Assembly (NCBI GenBank): GCA_900548145.1
Contig: URJB01000055.1
Span: 1 to 12,207 of the forward strand
Source of the DNA: an uncultured Eubacteriales bacterium
GTDB lineage: Bacteria; Bacillota; Clostridia; Christensenellales; Aristaeellaceae
Direction of reading: 5' to 3'
Length of the DNA: 12,207 nt
The position numbers and the translations under genes were made by a program. The notes below the pieces were generated by a model. That model was not told the DNA's origin. It did not search any database and worked only from the letters and a program-made list of their open reading frames with translations. Within the stretch, counting starts at the first letter, position 1; every line of letters starts with the position of its first letter. This document shows positions 1 to 6,170 of this stretch, in pieces.

Positions 1-26
1 AACAAAGTTGACTTTTCCCGCTGCTT

Positions 27-53
27 GCAGGGGGCTTTCCGCTCGCCCCCTGC
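27..53. other. GC-rich perfect stem-loop in a gene-free stretch
   Basis: Arms GCAGGGGGC (27-35) and GCCCCCTGC (45-53) pair perfectly over 9 bp around a 9-base loop. No run of T follows on either strand, so this is not a standard intrinsic terminator. It could be a dispersed REP-like intergenic hairpin or the 3' structure of a gene outside the window. The rest of bases 1-217 contains no ORF with a ribosome binding site or recognisable protein, and I see nothing else there except a weak 5-bp hairpin (GTATC/GATAC) near 67-81. Confidence 0.5.
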
Positions 54-217
54 ACCCCTTCGGGCCGTATCATCGAGATACCCACTCAACAGAATAAACA
101 TAGGCTTTCCTCGAAAAAAACATCGACGCGACCCGCACTGCCGCGCTCCGCTTGTTGTTTGTCTGCCTTCCTTCACCCCCAAAAAGCGAATGCAAGCCCC
201 GCGCCAAAACCACCTTC

Positions 218-994
218 TCACTCTATTGGCATTCCAACACGCAGCCGCTCCTCCAAAACATTCCCATACCGCTGAACCTCGTCCCCCAACTGCGCCGCCC
301 GCCGGCGTACCTCCGCGTCGGTATGAAAAGCCTCCGGACAGCGTCGTACCGCCAGTGCTTCCCGCAGCGTCCCCGGCACAGGGCAAAGCCCCCGTACCAG
401 CGCCCAGTCTCCGGCGGCGGTTTTGGCGATAATGCCGCCTGTTTCCAGCGTGTATAGACAGCGGGAAATGTCCAGCAGCCATCCGTAGGAATACAGACTC
501 TCTCCCGTTGAGGAACCGTACTGCCGAATGGAACGCAGATGCTCCTCCACGCCCCGGCGAAGCTCCTCCCGGCTGGGACGGTGCATCATGGGGCGTACAT
601 CCTCCCCAGCCAGTAAAACACCGAACTCCAGCAGTTCCACTATGGAAAAGCAGTCGAAGCGATAATTCTCCGTCACCCGCTGACCGCTGGTTCCCCAGTA
701 AACCGCCGGTTCCGGCTTTCCCGTCAGAAAAGCGTCCAGCGAAAGCATCCCACCCTCAAAGGAACGATAATAAGGATTCCCCGGCTCCGTCTTCAGCAGC
801 GTCTGCCGAAGCGGAACCAGTTCCTCCCGTTGGGCCGGAGAAATCGACTGCTTTGTCAGGCACAGAAAATCAATGTCGCTCCATCCCAAATGAAAATCAT
901 CCATGGTCACGGAACCGAACAAGTAAAGAGACGGCTCCTGCCCGTCCAAAATTCGAAGGATTTCCCGCGTCATGACCTGAATCGCCTGTTTCAT
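218..994 (-). CDS. AadA-like aminoglycoside nucleotidyltransferase family protein
   Basis: A 258-residue protein of the ANT(3'')/AadA type, which transfers AMP to a hydroxyl of an aminocyclitol antibiotic. Residues 23-42 carry the nucleotidyltransferase signature: LYLFGS with G27-S28, then the metal-binding pair D40 and D42 in WSDID. D87 could be the third carboxylate. Residues about 115-250 form a helical C-terminal domain of the DUF4111 type; the stretch SRCLYTLETGGIIAK followed by AxDWA matches the conserved region of AadA. The length is close to AadA (about 260). The start at 994 is chosen because AAAGGA lies just upstream; the frame stays open far beyond it, but only as a shadow of the neighbouring gene. 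The stop is TGA. The gene is divergent from the VCBS-like gene across 87 bases that hold small palindromes (1035-1044 and 1050-1061) but no clear promoter. Known relatives give streptomycin/spectinomycin resistance, but many chromosomal homologues are uncharacterised, so actual resistance is only an inference. Confidence 0.82.
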   Translation of the reverse strand: MKQAIQVMTREILRILDGQEPSLYLFGSVTMDDFHLGWSDIDFLCLTKQSISPAQREELVPLRQTLLKTEPGNPYYRSFEGGMLSLDAFLTGKPEPAVYWGTSGQRVTENYRFDCFSIVELLEFGVLLAGEDVRPMMHRPSREELRRGVEEHLRSIRQYGSSTGESLYSYGWLLDISRCLYTLETGGIIAKTAAGDWALVRGLCPVPGTLREALAVRRCPEAFHTDAEVRRRAAQLGDEVQRYGNVLEERLRVGMPIE

Positions 995-1081
995 GAAAAT
1001 TCCTTTCTGCGCCCTCGCGCAGCACATCTTTCCTCGCCAAGGCGCATAGGCTGACCTCAGCAACAGGAAAGGAGCCCTGCT

Positions 1082-1777
1082 ATGGCGGCAAGCATCATTA
1101 CCTCCGTCAAAGGCGACGTGACTTATGACGGCATTTCCGACACGGTTTCCCTCATCGGCGTACAGTTTGGAGATTCCAACGCATGGCAGCAGATGAGCCT
1201 GGTCATCCAGAACGGCGCGACCGGACAGATCACGGCCATCGCCCTGCCGGAGGACGCGGCCTACGCCCCGTCCATTGCGCTGGTCAGCCTGACCGGCAAG
1301 GATAAACGTGATATTCTGCTGTCCCTCCCCACCGGCGGAAGCGGCGGGATCACTAATTATATCATTTATACCTGCGATGACAGAGCTTTCCGGCAAATTT
1401 TTTCCAGTGATGATTATAACGCTGCCTACCCTTATCAGATTCAGTATCTGGACGGCTACGCGGTCAAGGCCGCCAGTCTGCGGAACCGGCAGGAGTACTT
1501 CATCGACCTGACTGGGAAGGGCAGCGCCTATCTCAACCAGCTCTACAACGCCGACGGCAGCCTGCGGGAGCCGATGGAAGGCTTCGTCAATCCCCTCAGC
1601 GGCCTTTACCCCATCGACTTTGACGGCGACGGGCAGTTCTCCCTGATGGCGTGGCAGCGGATCGCCGGGCTGTATAACGCCGATTCGCTGGGATATTTTC
1701 TCAATACGCTGGACTGGCGGGATGGAGCCTTCGTGCTCACCGACCAGATGGTGGGCATTCTGGGCAGCGAAAGTTAA
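1082..1777 (+). CDS. VCBS/FG-GAP repeat-like protein, unknown function
   Basis: A 231-residue protein starting at ATG 1082, with AAGGAG seven bases upstream (1069-1074). It resembles the beta-propeller-like VCBS/FG-GAP repeat proteins of Clostridia and Bacilli. Residues about 62-98 (ALVSLTGKDKRDILLSLPTG, then a Gly/Ser turn and a beta strand) look like one blade. Residues 177-187 contain a calcium-loop-like DFDGDGQ motif followed by a strand. A family of this kind usually reports on the state of a lipoprotein or secreted protein, yet here the N-terminus (MAASIITSVKGDVTYDG) shows no signal peptide or lipobox, so the protein appears cytoplasmic unless exported by another route. It is a single-gene unit: a strong terminator follows 8 bases after its TAA stop. 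Function unknown; the family assignment rests on motif pattern alone. Confidence 0.72.
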   Translation: MAASIITSVKGDVTYDGISDTVSLIGVQFGDSNAWQQMSLVIQNGATGQITAIALPEDAAYAPSIALVSLTGKDKRDILLSLPTGGSGGITNYIIYTCDDRAFRQIFSSDDYNAAYPYQIQYLDGYAVKAASLRNRQEYFIDLTGKGSAYLNQLYNADGSLREPMEGFVNPLSGLYPIDFDGDGQFSLMAWQRIAGLYNADSLGYFLNTLDWRDGAFVLTDQMVGILGSES

Positions 1778-1784
1778 CAGCAAA

Positions 1785-1824
1785 AAAACCCCGCATTCGC
1801 CTTTTTTGACGAATGCGGGGTTTT
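1785..1824. terminator. Two-way intrinsic terminator
   Basis: A perfect 15-bp stem has arms AAAACCCCGCATTCG (1785-1799) and CGAATGCGGGGTTTT (1810-1824) with a 10-base loop. T-rich runs follow on both strands. It sits 8 bases after the stop of the VCBS-like gene (plus) and 3 bases after the ancestral stop of the GH130 gene (minus), so it serves both converging genes. Confidence 0.92.
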
Positions 1825-1826
1825 CC

Positions 1827-2915
1827 TTATTTGCCCAGATATTCCAGATTTTTTCGGATCAGTTCGCAGCGCTGGCGCACGCAGTCCGGGGAACGCAGGG
1901 GATCGGCGGGCGTGTGGAACACATAGTCGCACAGGCGATCCACGGTGGTCTCGGCCACGTGCATTCAGGTATCGGACGAGGCGTAGTAAAGGAACACGCG
2001 CCCGTCCTCATCCGCAATCGCGCCGTTGGTGAACACCACGTTGCTCACATCGCCCGCCCGTTCCCGGCCCAGCGGGCCCAGCAGCATCCCGCCGGGTTCA
2101 GCAATGACCTTGGACGGGTCTTCCAGCGAAGTGGCGAAGGCATACAGCACGTACCGCAGCCCGGCGGCGGTGTTGCGCACGCCGTGGGCGATATGGATCC
2201 AGCCCTTGTTGGTCTTGATGGGCACCGCGCCTGCGCCGTTCTTGCTTTCGGTGATGGTATGATACCGCCGCAGACTGATGATCTTCTCCTCGTCGGTGAC
2301 AGCGTTCGTAATGTCGTCGCACGGGCCGAAGCCGATGCCCCCGCCGGAGCCGGTCTCGATGAAATCGTCCATAGGCTGGGTGTAGAAGGCGTACTTTCCC
2401 TCCACAAATCCCGGGTGAAGCACCACGTTGCGCTGCTGAGGCGAACGCAGGGTGCGCAAGTTCGGCAGCCTCTCCCACGTTTTCAGATCCTTGGTGCGGA
2501 CGATGCCCGCAGCCGCCACGGCGGCACTGAGATCGTTCACACTGGTGTCCTTGCTTTCCGAGCAGAACACGCCGTAGATCCAGCCGCCCTCATGCTGGGT
2601 CAGGCGCATATCGTACACATTGGTCTCCTCGGGCTGTGTGTCCGGCAGCACCACTGGATGATCCCAGAAACGGAAGCCATCGGTGGGGCTGCTGCTTTCA
2701 GCCACGGCGAAGAAGCTCTTGCGATCCATGCCCTCCACCCGAACCACCAGATAATATTTGCCGTTCAGCTTGATCGCGCCGCTGTTCAGCGCGGCGTTCA
2801 CGCCAAGACGCTGCATCATGTAGGGATTGGTCTCCGGGTCGGCGTCGTACATCCAGAAGGGCGGGAGCTGCTCCCGGGTCAGGACGGGGTTCTGATAGCG
2901 GTCGAAGATTCCGCA
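1827..2915 (-). pseudogene. 4-O-beta-D-mannosyl-D-glucose phosphorylase (GH130), broken at both ends
   Basis: The intact enzyme phosphorolyses mannosyl-1,4-glucose to mannose 1-phosphate and glucose in cytoplasmic beta-mannan breakdown. Family landmarks in order: GIFDRYQNPVLT, ETNPYMMQRLGVNA, the VRVEGMDRKSFFAVAES block, TNVYDMRLT (its Asp is the family general acid), SPQQRNVVLHPGF, ETGSGGGIGFG, IHIAHGVRNTAAGLRYVLY and GDVSNVVFTNG. Two lesions are visible. First, after YYASSDT an in-frame TGA (1965-1967) stands where the family has Arg; the next 45 codons (MHVAETTVDRL to the TAA at 1827-1829) continue family sequence in the same frame. CGA to TGA is a single transition. Second, family similarity begins abruptly at GIFDRYQ (about 2912). 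Upstream lie an operator-like palindrome and a promoter, with no ribosome binding site and none of the roughly 30 N-terminal residues usual in the family. The frame runs open to a TTG at 3023, but that stretch has no ribosome binding site and overlaps the promoter. Codon use looks normal, so decay seems recent. A sequencing or assembly error is possible. Confidence 0.87.
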
Positions 2916-2918
2916 GTT

Positions 2919-2937
2919 AATCGTTAAGTTAACAATT
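2919..2937. promoter_or_regulatory. Operator-like palindrome at the GH130 transcription start
   Basis: AATCGTTAAGTTAACAATT is an odd-centred palindrome (centre G2928) with 8 of 9 positions paired. It begins where the +1 of the upstream minus-strand promoter should fall. Size, odd centre and position resemble LacI/GalR-family operators, which often control sugar genes. The regulator is not in this window; the assignment is inference. Confidence 0.5.
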
Positions 2938-2943
2938 GGGTTT

Positions 2944-2972
2944 AATATAATTCTTTGCCTGTTCTCTGTCAA
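2944..2972 (-). promoter_or_regulatory. Sigma-A promoter of the GH130 pseudogene
   Basis: Read on the minus strand: TTGACA (2972-2967), 17-base spacer, TATATT (2949-2944). The -35 is perfect and the -10 has one mismatch to TATAAT. The expected start is near 2937, at the edge of the palindrome at 2919-2937. It points into a coding region that has lost its ribosome binding site, so any transcript would not be translated normally. Confidence 0.8.
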
Positions 2973-3009
2973 TATCGTTCCTTTTGATTCAAAAACCTTC
3001 TTTTTATAG

Positions 3010-3022
3010 TGAACAGTGCTCA
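3010..3022. promoter_or_regulatory. Operator-like palindrome upstream of the esterase promoter
   Basis: TGAACAGTGCTCA is an odd-centred 13-bp near-palindrome (TGARCA-S-TGYTCA) just upstream of the expected -35 of the esterase promoter. The same region also provides TAGTGAAC (3007-3014), which recurs inverted as GTTCACTA at 3067-3074, downstream of the -10. Paired copies around a promoter suggest regulator binding, possibly with looping. The regulator is unknown. Confidence 0.35.
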
Positions 3023-3030
3023 AAAAATAC

Positions 3031-3059
3031 TTTTCTTCTTTTTCAGAACAGGGTATAAT
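3031..3059 (+). promoter_or_regulatory. Promoter of the esterase/VanZ-RDD unit
   Basis: A consensus -10 TATAAT lies at 3054-3059. At 17 bases upstream is only a weak -35 (TTTTCT, 3031-3036), as expected for an activator-dependent or otherwise regulated promoter. The leader from about 3066 to the ATG at 3108 carries a strong ribosome binding site, GGAGGAGGG (3091-3099), 8 bases before the start. Confidence 0.6.
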
Positions 3060-3107
3060 GGTTCAGGTTCACTAAAAGGCGATGCTACTTGGAGGAGGGA
3101 TTTTCCC

Positions 3108-4187
3108 ATGAAATCATTTTCCATCCGCAATCATCCGATGATCCGTCTCTCCGGCCGTTTCGACCCGGCGCAGGAGGGTTTTCCCATGCTTTGGAGCGCT
3201 TCTTCGGCGGAAATGAACGTCCGCGGCTCCTCACTGGAAGTGCAGATCGACTGTGCCTATCGTACCCACAAGCCCTATCTTTCCTTCGAGGTGGACGGGC
3301 TTCGGGCGCAGACCTTCGCGCCGCTGCCCGGAAAGCACTGGTACAGCGTCTTTCTTCATCTGAAGCCCGACACCGTTCACACCGTCCGTATTCTCAAGGA
3401 AAGTCAGGCCTTCGAAAACGACCCGTCTGCCGGATGCGTGCTGCTCAAAGGACGCACAGACGGCGGACTGGATCCGCTGCCGCCCCGCAGGCGCAAAATA
3501 GAGTTCATCGGCGACAGCCTGACCAGCGGTGAGGGCGGCCGAGGCCCGCAATCCTTTATGGAATGGGTGCCCATGTGCTTCAGTGCGTCCGATAACTACA
3601 CCCGCTTCGTCGCCGACCGACTGAACGCTCAATATCAGCTGGTTTCCCAAAGCGGCTGGGGCGTTCACTGCGGTTGGAACAACGACCCCCACTGCAACCT
3701 GCCCCGGATCTACGACCAGCTCTGCGGGCCGCAGGCCGGTCAAACCCCGGAGGAAAACTGGGGTTCGGGCAAGCTTTATGATTTTTCCTTCCAGCCCGAC
3801 GATGTGGTCATCGCACTGGGAGCCAACGACAACGGCGCTACGAAGCAGCCGCCCTTTACCGACCCCATCACAGGCCGCGAGTTCAAGCTGCACGACACGC
3901 CGGAGGATTTGGCAGTGTTCGAGAACGAAGCCTTGGATTTCCTGCGCCACCTTCACCAGCGGAACCCCGGCGCGCGGCTCACGTGGTTCTCCTACTTCCG
4001 GGAGAATCCCATCGTTCAGGCTACCCGGCGGGCCGTGGAAAGAGCCGCTGCGGAAGGGATTCCCGTCCAATTCGGCTCGGTGGATGGGGAAAGTCTGCCC
4101 GCCTCCTGGCAGGGAAGCCGCAATCATCCGGGCGTTCGGGCGGAGCAGTACATGGCCCGCGCGCTGGTTCGGCTGCTGAAAAAATAA
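3108..4187 (+). CDS. CE2-type SGNH/GDSL acetylesterase (probable acetyl-mannan esterase)
   Basis: A 359-residue cytoplasmic esterase (no signal peptide) of the two-domain CE2-like type. Residues about 1-125 form the beta-sandwich N-terminal domain (for example LWSASSAEMNVRGSSLEVQI and the GKHWYSVFLH strand). The SGNH domain follows: IEFIGDSLTSGEG with nucleophile S137, QSGWG near 181-185 (block II Gly), LGANDN with N240, and a C-terminal NHPG with catalytic H340. No Asp sits two or three residues before the His; some CE2 enzymes are known to work with a Ser-His dyad backed by a main-chain carbonyl. Family members remove acetyl groups from manno- or xylo-oligosaccharides; the nearby GH130 makes acetyl-mannan the best guess, as in the beta-mannan pathway of Roseburia. 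ATG 3108 is chosen over an upstream in-frame start at 3009 because of the GGAGGAGGG site. Only 46 bases without a terminator separate it from the VanZ-RDD gene. The exact substrate is inferred. Confidence 0.82.
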   Translation: MKSFSIRNHPMIRLSGRFDPAQEGFPMLWSASSAEMNVRGSSLEVQIDCAYRTHKPYLSFEVDGLRAQTFAPLPGKHWYSVFLHLKPDTVHTVRILKESQAFENDPSAGCVLLKGRTDGGLDPLPPRRRKIEFIGDSLTSGEGGRGPQSFMEWVPMCFSASDNYTRFVADRLNAQYQLVSQSGWGVHCGWNNDPHCNLPRIYDQLCGPQAGQTPEENWGSGKLYDFSFQPDDVVIALGANDNGATKQPPFTDPITGREFKLHDTPEDLAVFENEALDFLRHLHQRNPGARLTWFSYFRENPIVQATRRAVERAAAEGIPVQFGSVDGESLPASWQGSRNHPGVRAEQYMARALVRLLKK

Positions 4188-4233
4188 CTTTCTTTTCTTC
4201 CGATATTTGCAACCTTACGGAGGTTTTTTGGAC

Positions 4234-5445
4234 TTGCTGACCCGATATTTTGGCCCCATCAAACAGGCCGTGGTGGTTTTCCCTCTGATCGCCGGTTTCT
4301 TCACCCTGCCCTATCTTCTGCACGAGTACCGCAAGTACGGCGCGATTCTCTTTCTGCGCACATTGATGGTCTATTCCTTTATTCTATACATGATGTGCGC
4401 CTATTTTCTCATTATCCTTCCCCTCCCGCCGGTGGAGGAAGTGGCGGAATACACCTCGCCATGGCTTCAGCTGAAACCCTTCAACGAACTGCTGGACGTT
4501 TTTCGGGAATTGAAAGACGATCTGGCCGACCACGCCTCTATCAAACAAATTCTCAAAAATTCCGCGCTTTTCCAGATTATTTTCAACATTCTGCTGACTG
4601 TGCCCTTCGGCGTCTATCTGCGGTATTTTTTCAAGGCCAGCCGAAAACAGACCGTCATTCTTTCGCTGGCCCTGAGCCTGTTTTACGAGCTGACCCAGCT
4701 CAGCGGCCTGTATTTCATCTATCCCCGACCCTACCGGCTGGCGGATGTGGATGATGTTATCACCAATACTCTGGGCGGCTATCTTGGCTATCTGATCGCC
4801 CCGAAGCTCACCTGCTTCCTGCCTTCGGCCGACCGAATGAAGGAAGTGGCCTATCAGCGCAGCGAACACGTGTCCATTCTGCGCCGACTGTTTGCGGCGG
4901 CGCTGGACTGCATGATTCTGCTGGTTTTTTTCTTCGTTGTGATGATCAACGTTCTGCCCCTTCTTCCCTCCGCAGGTGAAAGCCAGCTTTCCGTTTTTCT
5001 GGCGGTGCTGATGCTGTTCGGCTTCTATACGCTGTTTGTAATGCTGTATTTCGGCGTGCTGGAATGGCTCATGGGCGGACGTTCGCCCGGCAAGCTGTTC
5101 TTCCACCTGAAACTGGTGGATATCCGCACCGGCGGACGGCCCAAGCTGTGGCAGTATCTGGTGCGGTACGGCTTCTTCTATCTGCTGGTGGTGCCCCTGC
5201 CGTTTCTGGCGCTGCTGATGTTCTTTGTGCAGGACGACGGGCTGGCTCTGGTGCTGGGCATCGTCCTCGGCGCGCTGTTCCTGGTCTTCTGCATCGCCGC
5301 GGTGGTGCAGTCCGGTCTCAAGGGCAACCAGCTTCCCCACGGCTATTTCAGCAAGACCAAGGACGTGAGCACTCTCAACGCCTCCCGCCGCAAAAAGGCC
5401 GGGAAAGCCGCAAACATTTCTTCGGACTTGCCCAAAGAAAACTAA
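4234..5445 (+). CDS. VanZ-like and RDD-domain membrane fusion protein
   Basis: About 403 residues with two membrane modules. Residues 10-200 are VanZ-like: helices near 12-30, 40-63, 110-130 and 141-155, then YELTQLSG (152-158) and the signature DVDDVITNTLGGYLGYL (171-187). Residues about 215-365 form an RDD domain: RRLFAAALDCMILL, then helices, then GRSPGKLFFHLKLVD (282-296), the family's GK-rich motif, and two more helices. The tail (370-403) is basic and hydrophilic. VanZ proteins are linked to low-level teicoplanin resistance and may act on the envelope; RDD proteins are poorly characterised, some being tied to ion transport. The start is uncertain: GGAGGT (4219-4224) precedes TTG codons at 4228 and 4234. 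The second gives the better spacing. A TTG at 4207 lies upstream of the ribosome binding site and is unlikely. Probably co-transcribed with the esterase. Confidence 0.8.
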   Translation: MLTRYFGPIKQAVVVFPLIAGFFTLPYLLHEYRKYGAILFLRTLMVYSFILYMMCAYFLIILPLPPVEEVAEYTSPWLQLKPFNELLDVFRELKDDLADHASIKQILKNSALFQIIFNILLTVPFGVYLRYFFKASRKQTVILSLALSLFYELTQLSGLYFIYPRPYRLADVDDVITNTLGGYLGYLIAPKLTCFLPSADRMKEVAYQRSEHVSILRRLFAAALDCMILLVFFFVVMINVLPLLPSAGESQLSVFLAVLMLFGFYTLFVMLYFGVLEWLMGGRSPGKLFFHLKLVDIRTGGRPKLWQYLVRYGFFYLLVVPLPFLALLMFFVQDDGLALVLGIVLGALFLVFCIAAVVQSGLKGNQLPHGYFSKTKDVSTLNASRRKKAGKAANISSDLPKEN

Positions 5446-5498
5446 AAAATGCCCGTTCCTCCGAAGCGATGCTGCTTACGAAGAAACGGGTATTTTTT
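5444..5498. terminator. Two-way terminator between VanZ-RDD and udk
   Basis: Arms AAAAAATGCCCGTT (5444-5457) and AACGGGTATTTTTT (5485-5498) pair over 14 bp with one G-T pair. The 27-base loop can fold further (AAGC/GCTT). Each strand ends in a T run. It overlaps the stop codons of both converging genes (VanZ-RDD TAA at 5443-5445, udk TAA at 5497-5499). Confidence 0.85.
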
Positions 5499-6138
5499 AT
5501 TCAGTTTCCTGACCGTCGTAGCGGGGCTTCTCGCCGGAAAGCACGTCGCGCACATAGCCCGCCAGAATGCTGACGATCCGGGCGTTTTTGCCGCCGTGGG
5601 CCACGATCACATCCGCCAGATCGATGTAATTGCGAATGTGCTTATCGTACATGGGTTTCACCGTGGTCAGGTACTGCACGGAGATGTTCTCGATGGTGCG
5701 TCCCCGCTCGTTGATGTCCCGGGTGATGCGCCGCAGCAGGCAGATGTCCGGCTCCACGCTCATGTACAGCTTCAGGAACATCAATTCGCACAGGCGTTCA
5801 TCGTAGAACACGTGGATGCCCTCGATGATCAAAACCTCCGTAGGGTAGATCAGCTCGTCGGTATCGTCCCGGCGGTGATTGGCGTAATCGTAACGCTTGC
5901 GGGTAATGGGCTTACCCGCCATGAGGGTCTTCATGTCCTCCAGAAAGAGGTCATGGTCGAAAATTTCCGGTTCATCGTAATTGAGCTGCTGGCGTTCCTC
6001 CAGCGTCAGGCTGGGATGATCGCGATAGTAGCAATCATGGTTGATGACCGTGGCGCATGGGCCGATGGCGCTGCTGAGTTCCTGTGCCAGAGTGCTTTTT
6101 CCGCTGCCGCTTGCGCCGCAGATGCCGATGACCAGCAT
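5497..6138 (-). CDS. udk: Uridine kinase
   Basis: A 213-residue enzyme, close to the usual 205-215, that phosphorylates uridine and cytidine in pyrimidine salvage in the cytoplasm. The P-loop GASGSGKST is at residues 8-16. INHDCYYRD (32-40) is the region carrying the substrate-contacting Asp/Tyr of the family, YDEPEIFDHDLF (54-65) is the conserved salvage-kinase block, and YDYANHRR follows at 83-90. EVLIIEGIHVF (101-111) is the Walker B strand, and the lid region includes RRITRDINERGRT (136-148). ATG 6138 is chosen because GGAGGGGG lies just upstream; the frame extends to 6351 but that part overlaps the DUF362 gene. It is the last gene of a three-gene operon, 32 bases after DUF362, and ends inside the terminator. 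Bacterial uridine kinases form two lineages and this sequence could belong to the less studied one, so the exact nucleoside preference is not certain. Confidence 0.9.
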   Translation of the reverse strand: MLVIGICGASGSGKSTLAQELSSAIGPCATVINHDCYYRDHPSLTLEERQQLNYDEPEIFDHDLFLEDMKTLMAGKPITRKRYDYANHRRDDTDELIYPTEVLIIEGIHVFYDERLCELMFLKLYMSVEPDICLLRRITRDINERGRTIENISVQYLTTVKPMYDKHIRNYIDLADVIVAHGGKNARIVSILAGYVRDVLSGEKPRYDGQETE

Positions 6139-6170
6139 AATTTCGTCCCCCTCCGTGCTTTTGTGGTGCC

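Noticed and set aside
1827..2915. TGA recoding (Arg, Trp or Gly) or selenocysteine in GH130
   Set aside because: TGA ends the nucleotidyltransferase gene normally, the family residue at this site is Arg, and the gene also lacks its 5' end, so plain decay or error is simpler.
1722..2927. A 401-codon plus-strand frame opposite GH130
   Set aside because: The minus strand clearly encodes GH130 family sequence; this frame crosses a terminator and lacks a ribosome binding site.
2916..3023. N-terminal extension of GH130 from a TTG at 3023
   Set aside because: The extension is AT-rich, has no family similarity or ribosome binding site, and contains the promoter and operator of the gene itself.
3231..5340. 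Long minus-strand frames opposite the esterase and VanZ-RDD genes
   Set aside because: They are low-complexity shadows without start signals, while the plus strand shows motifs of known families.
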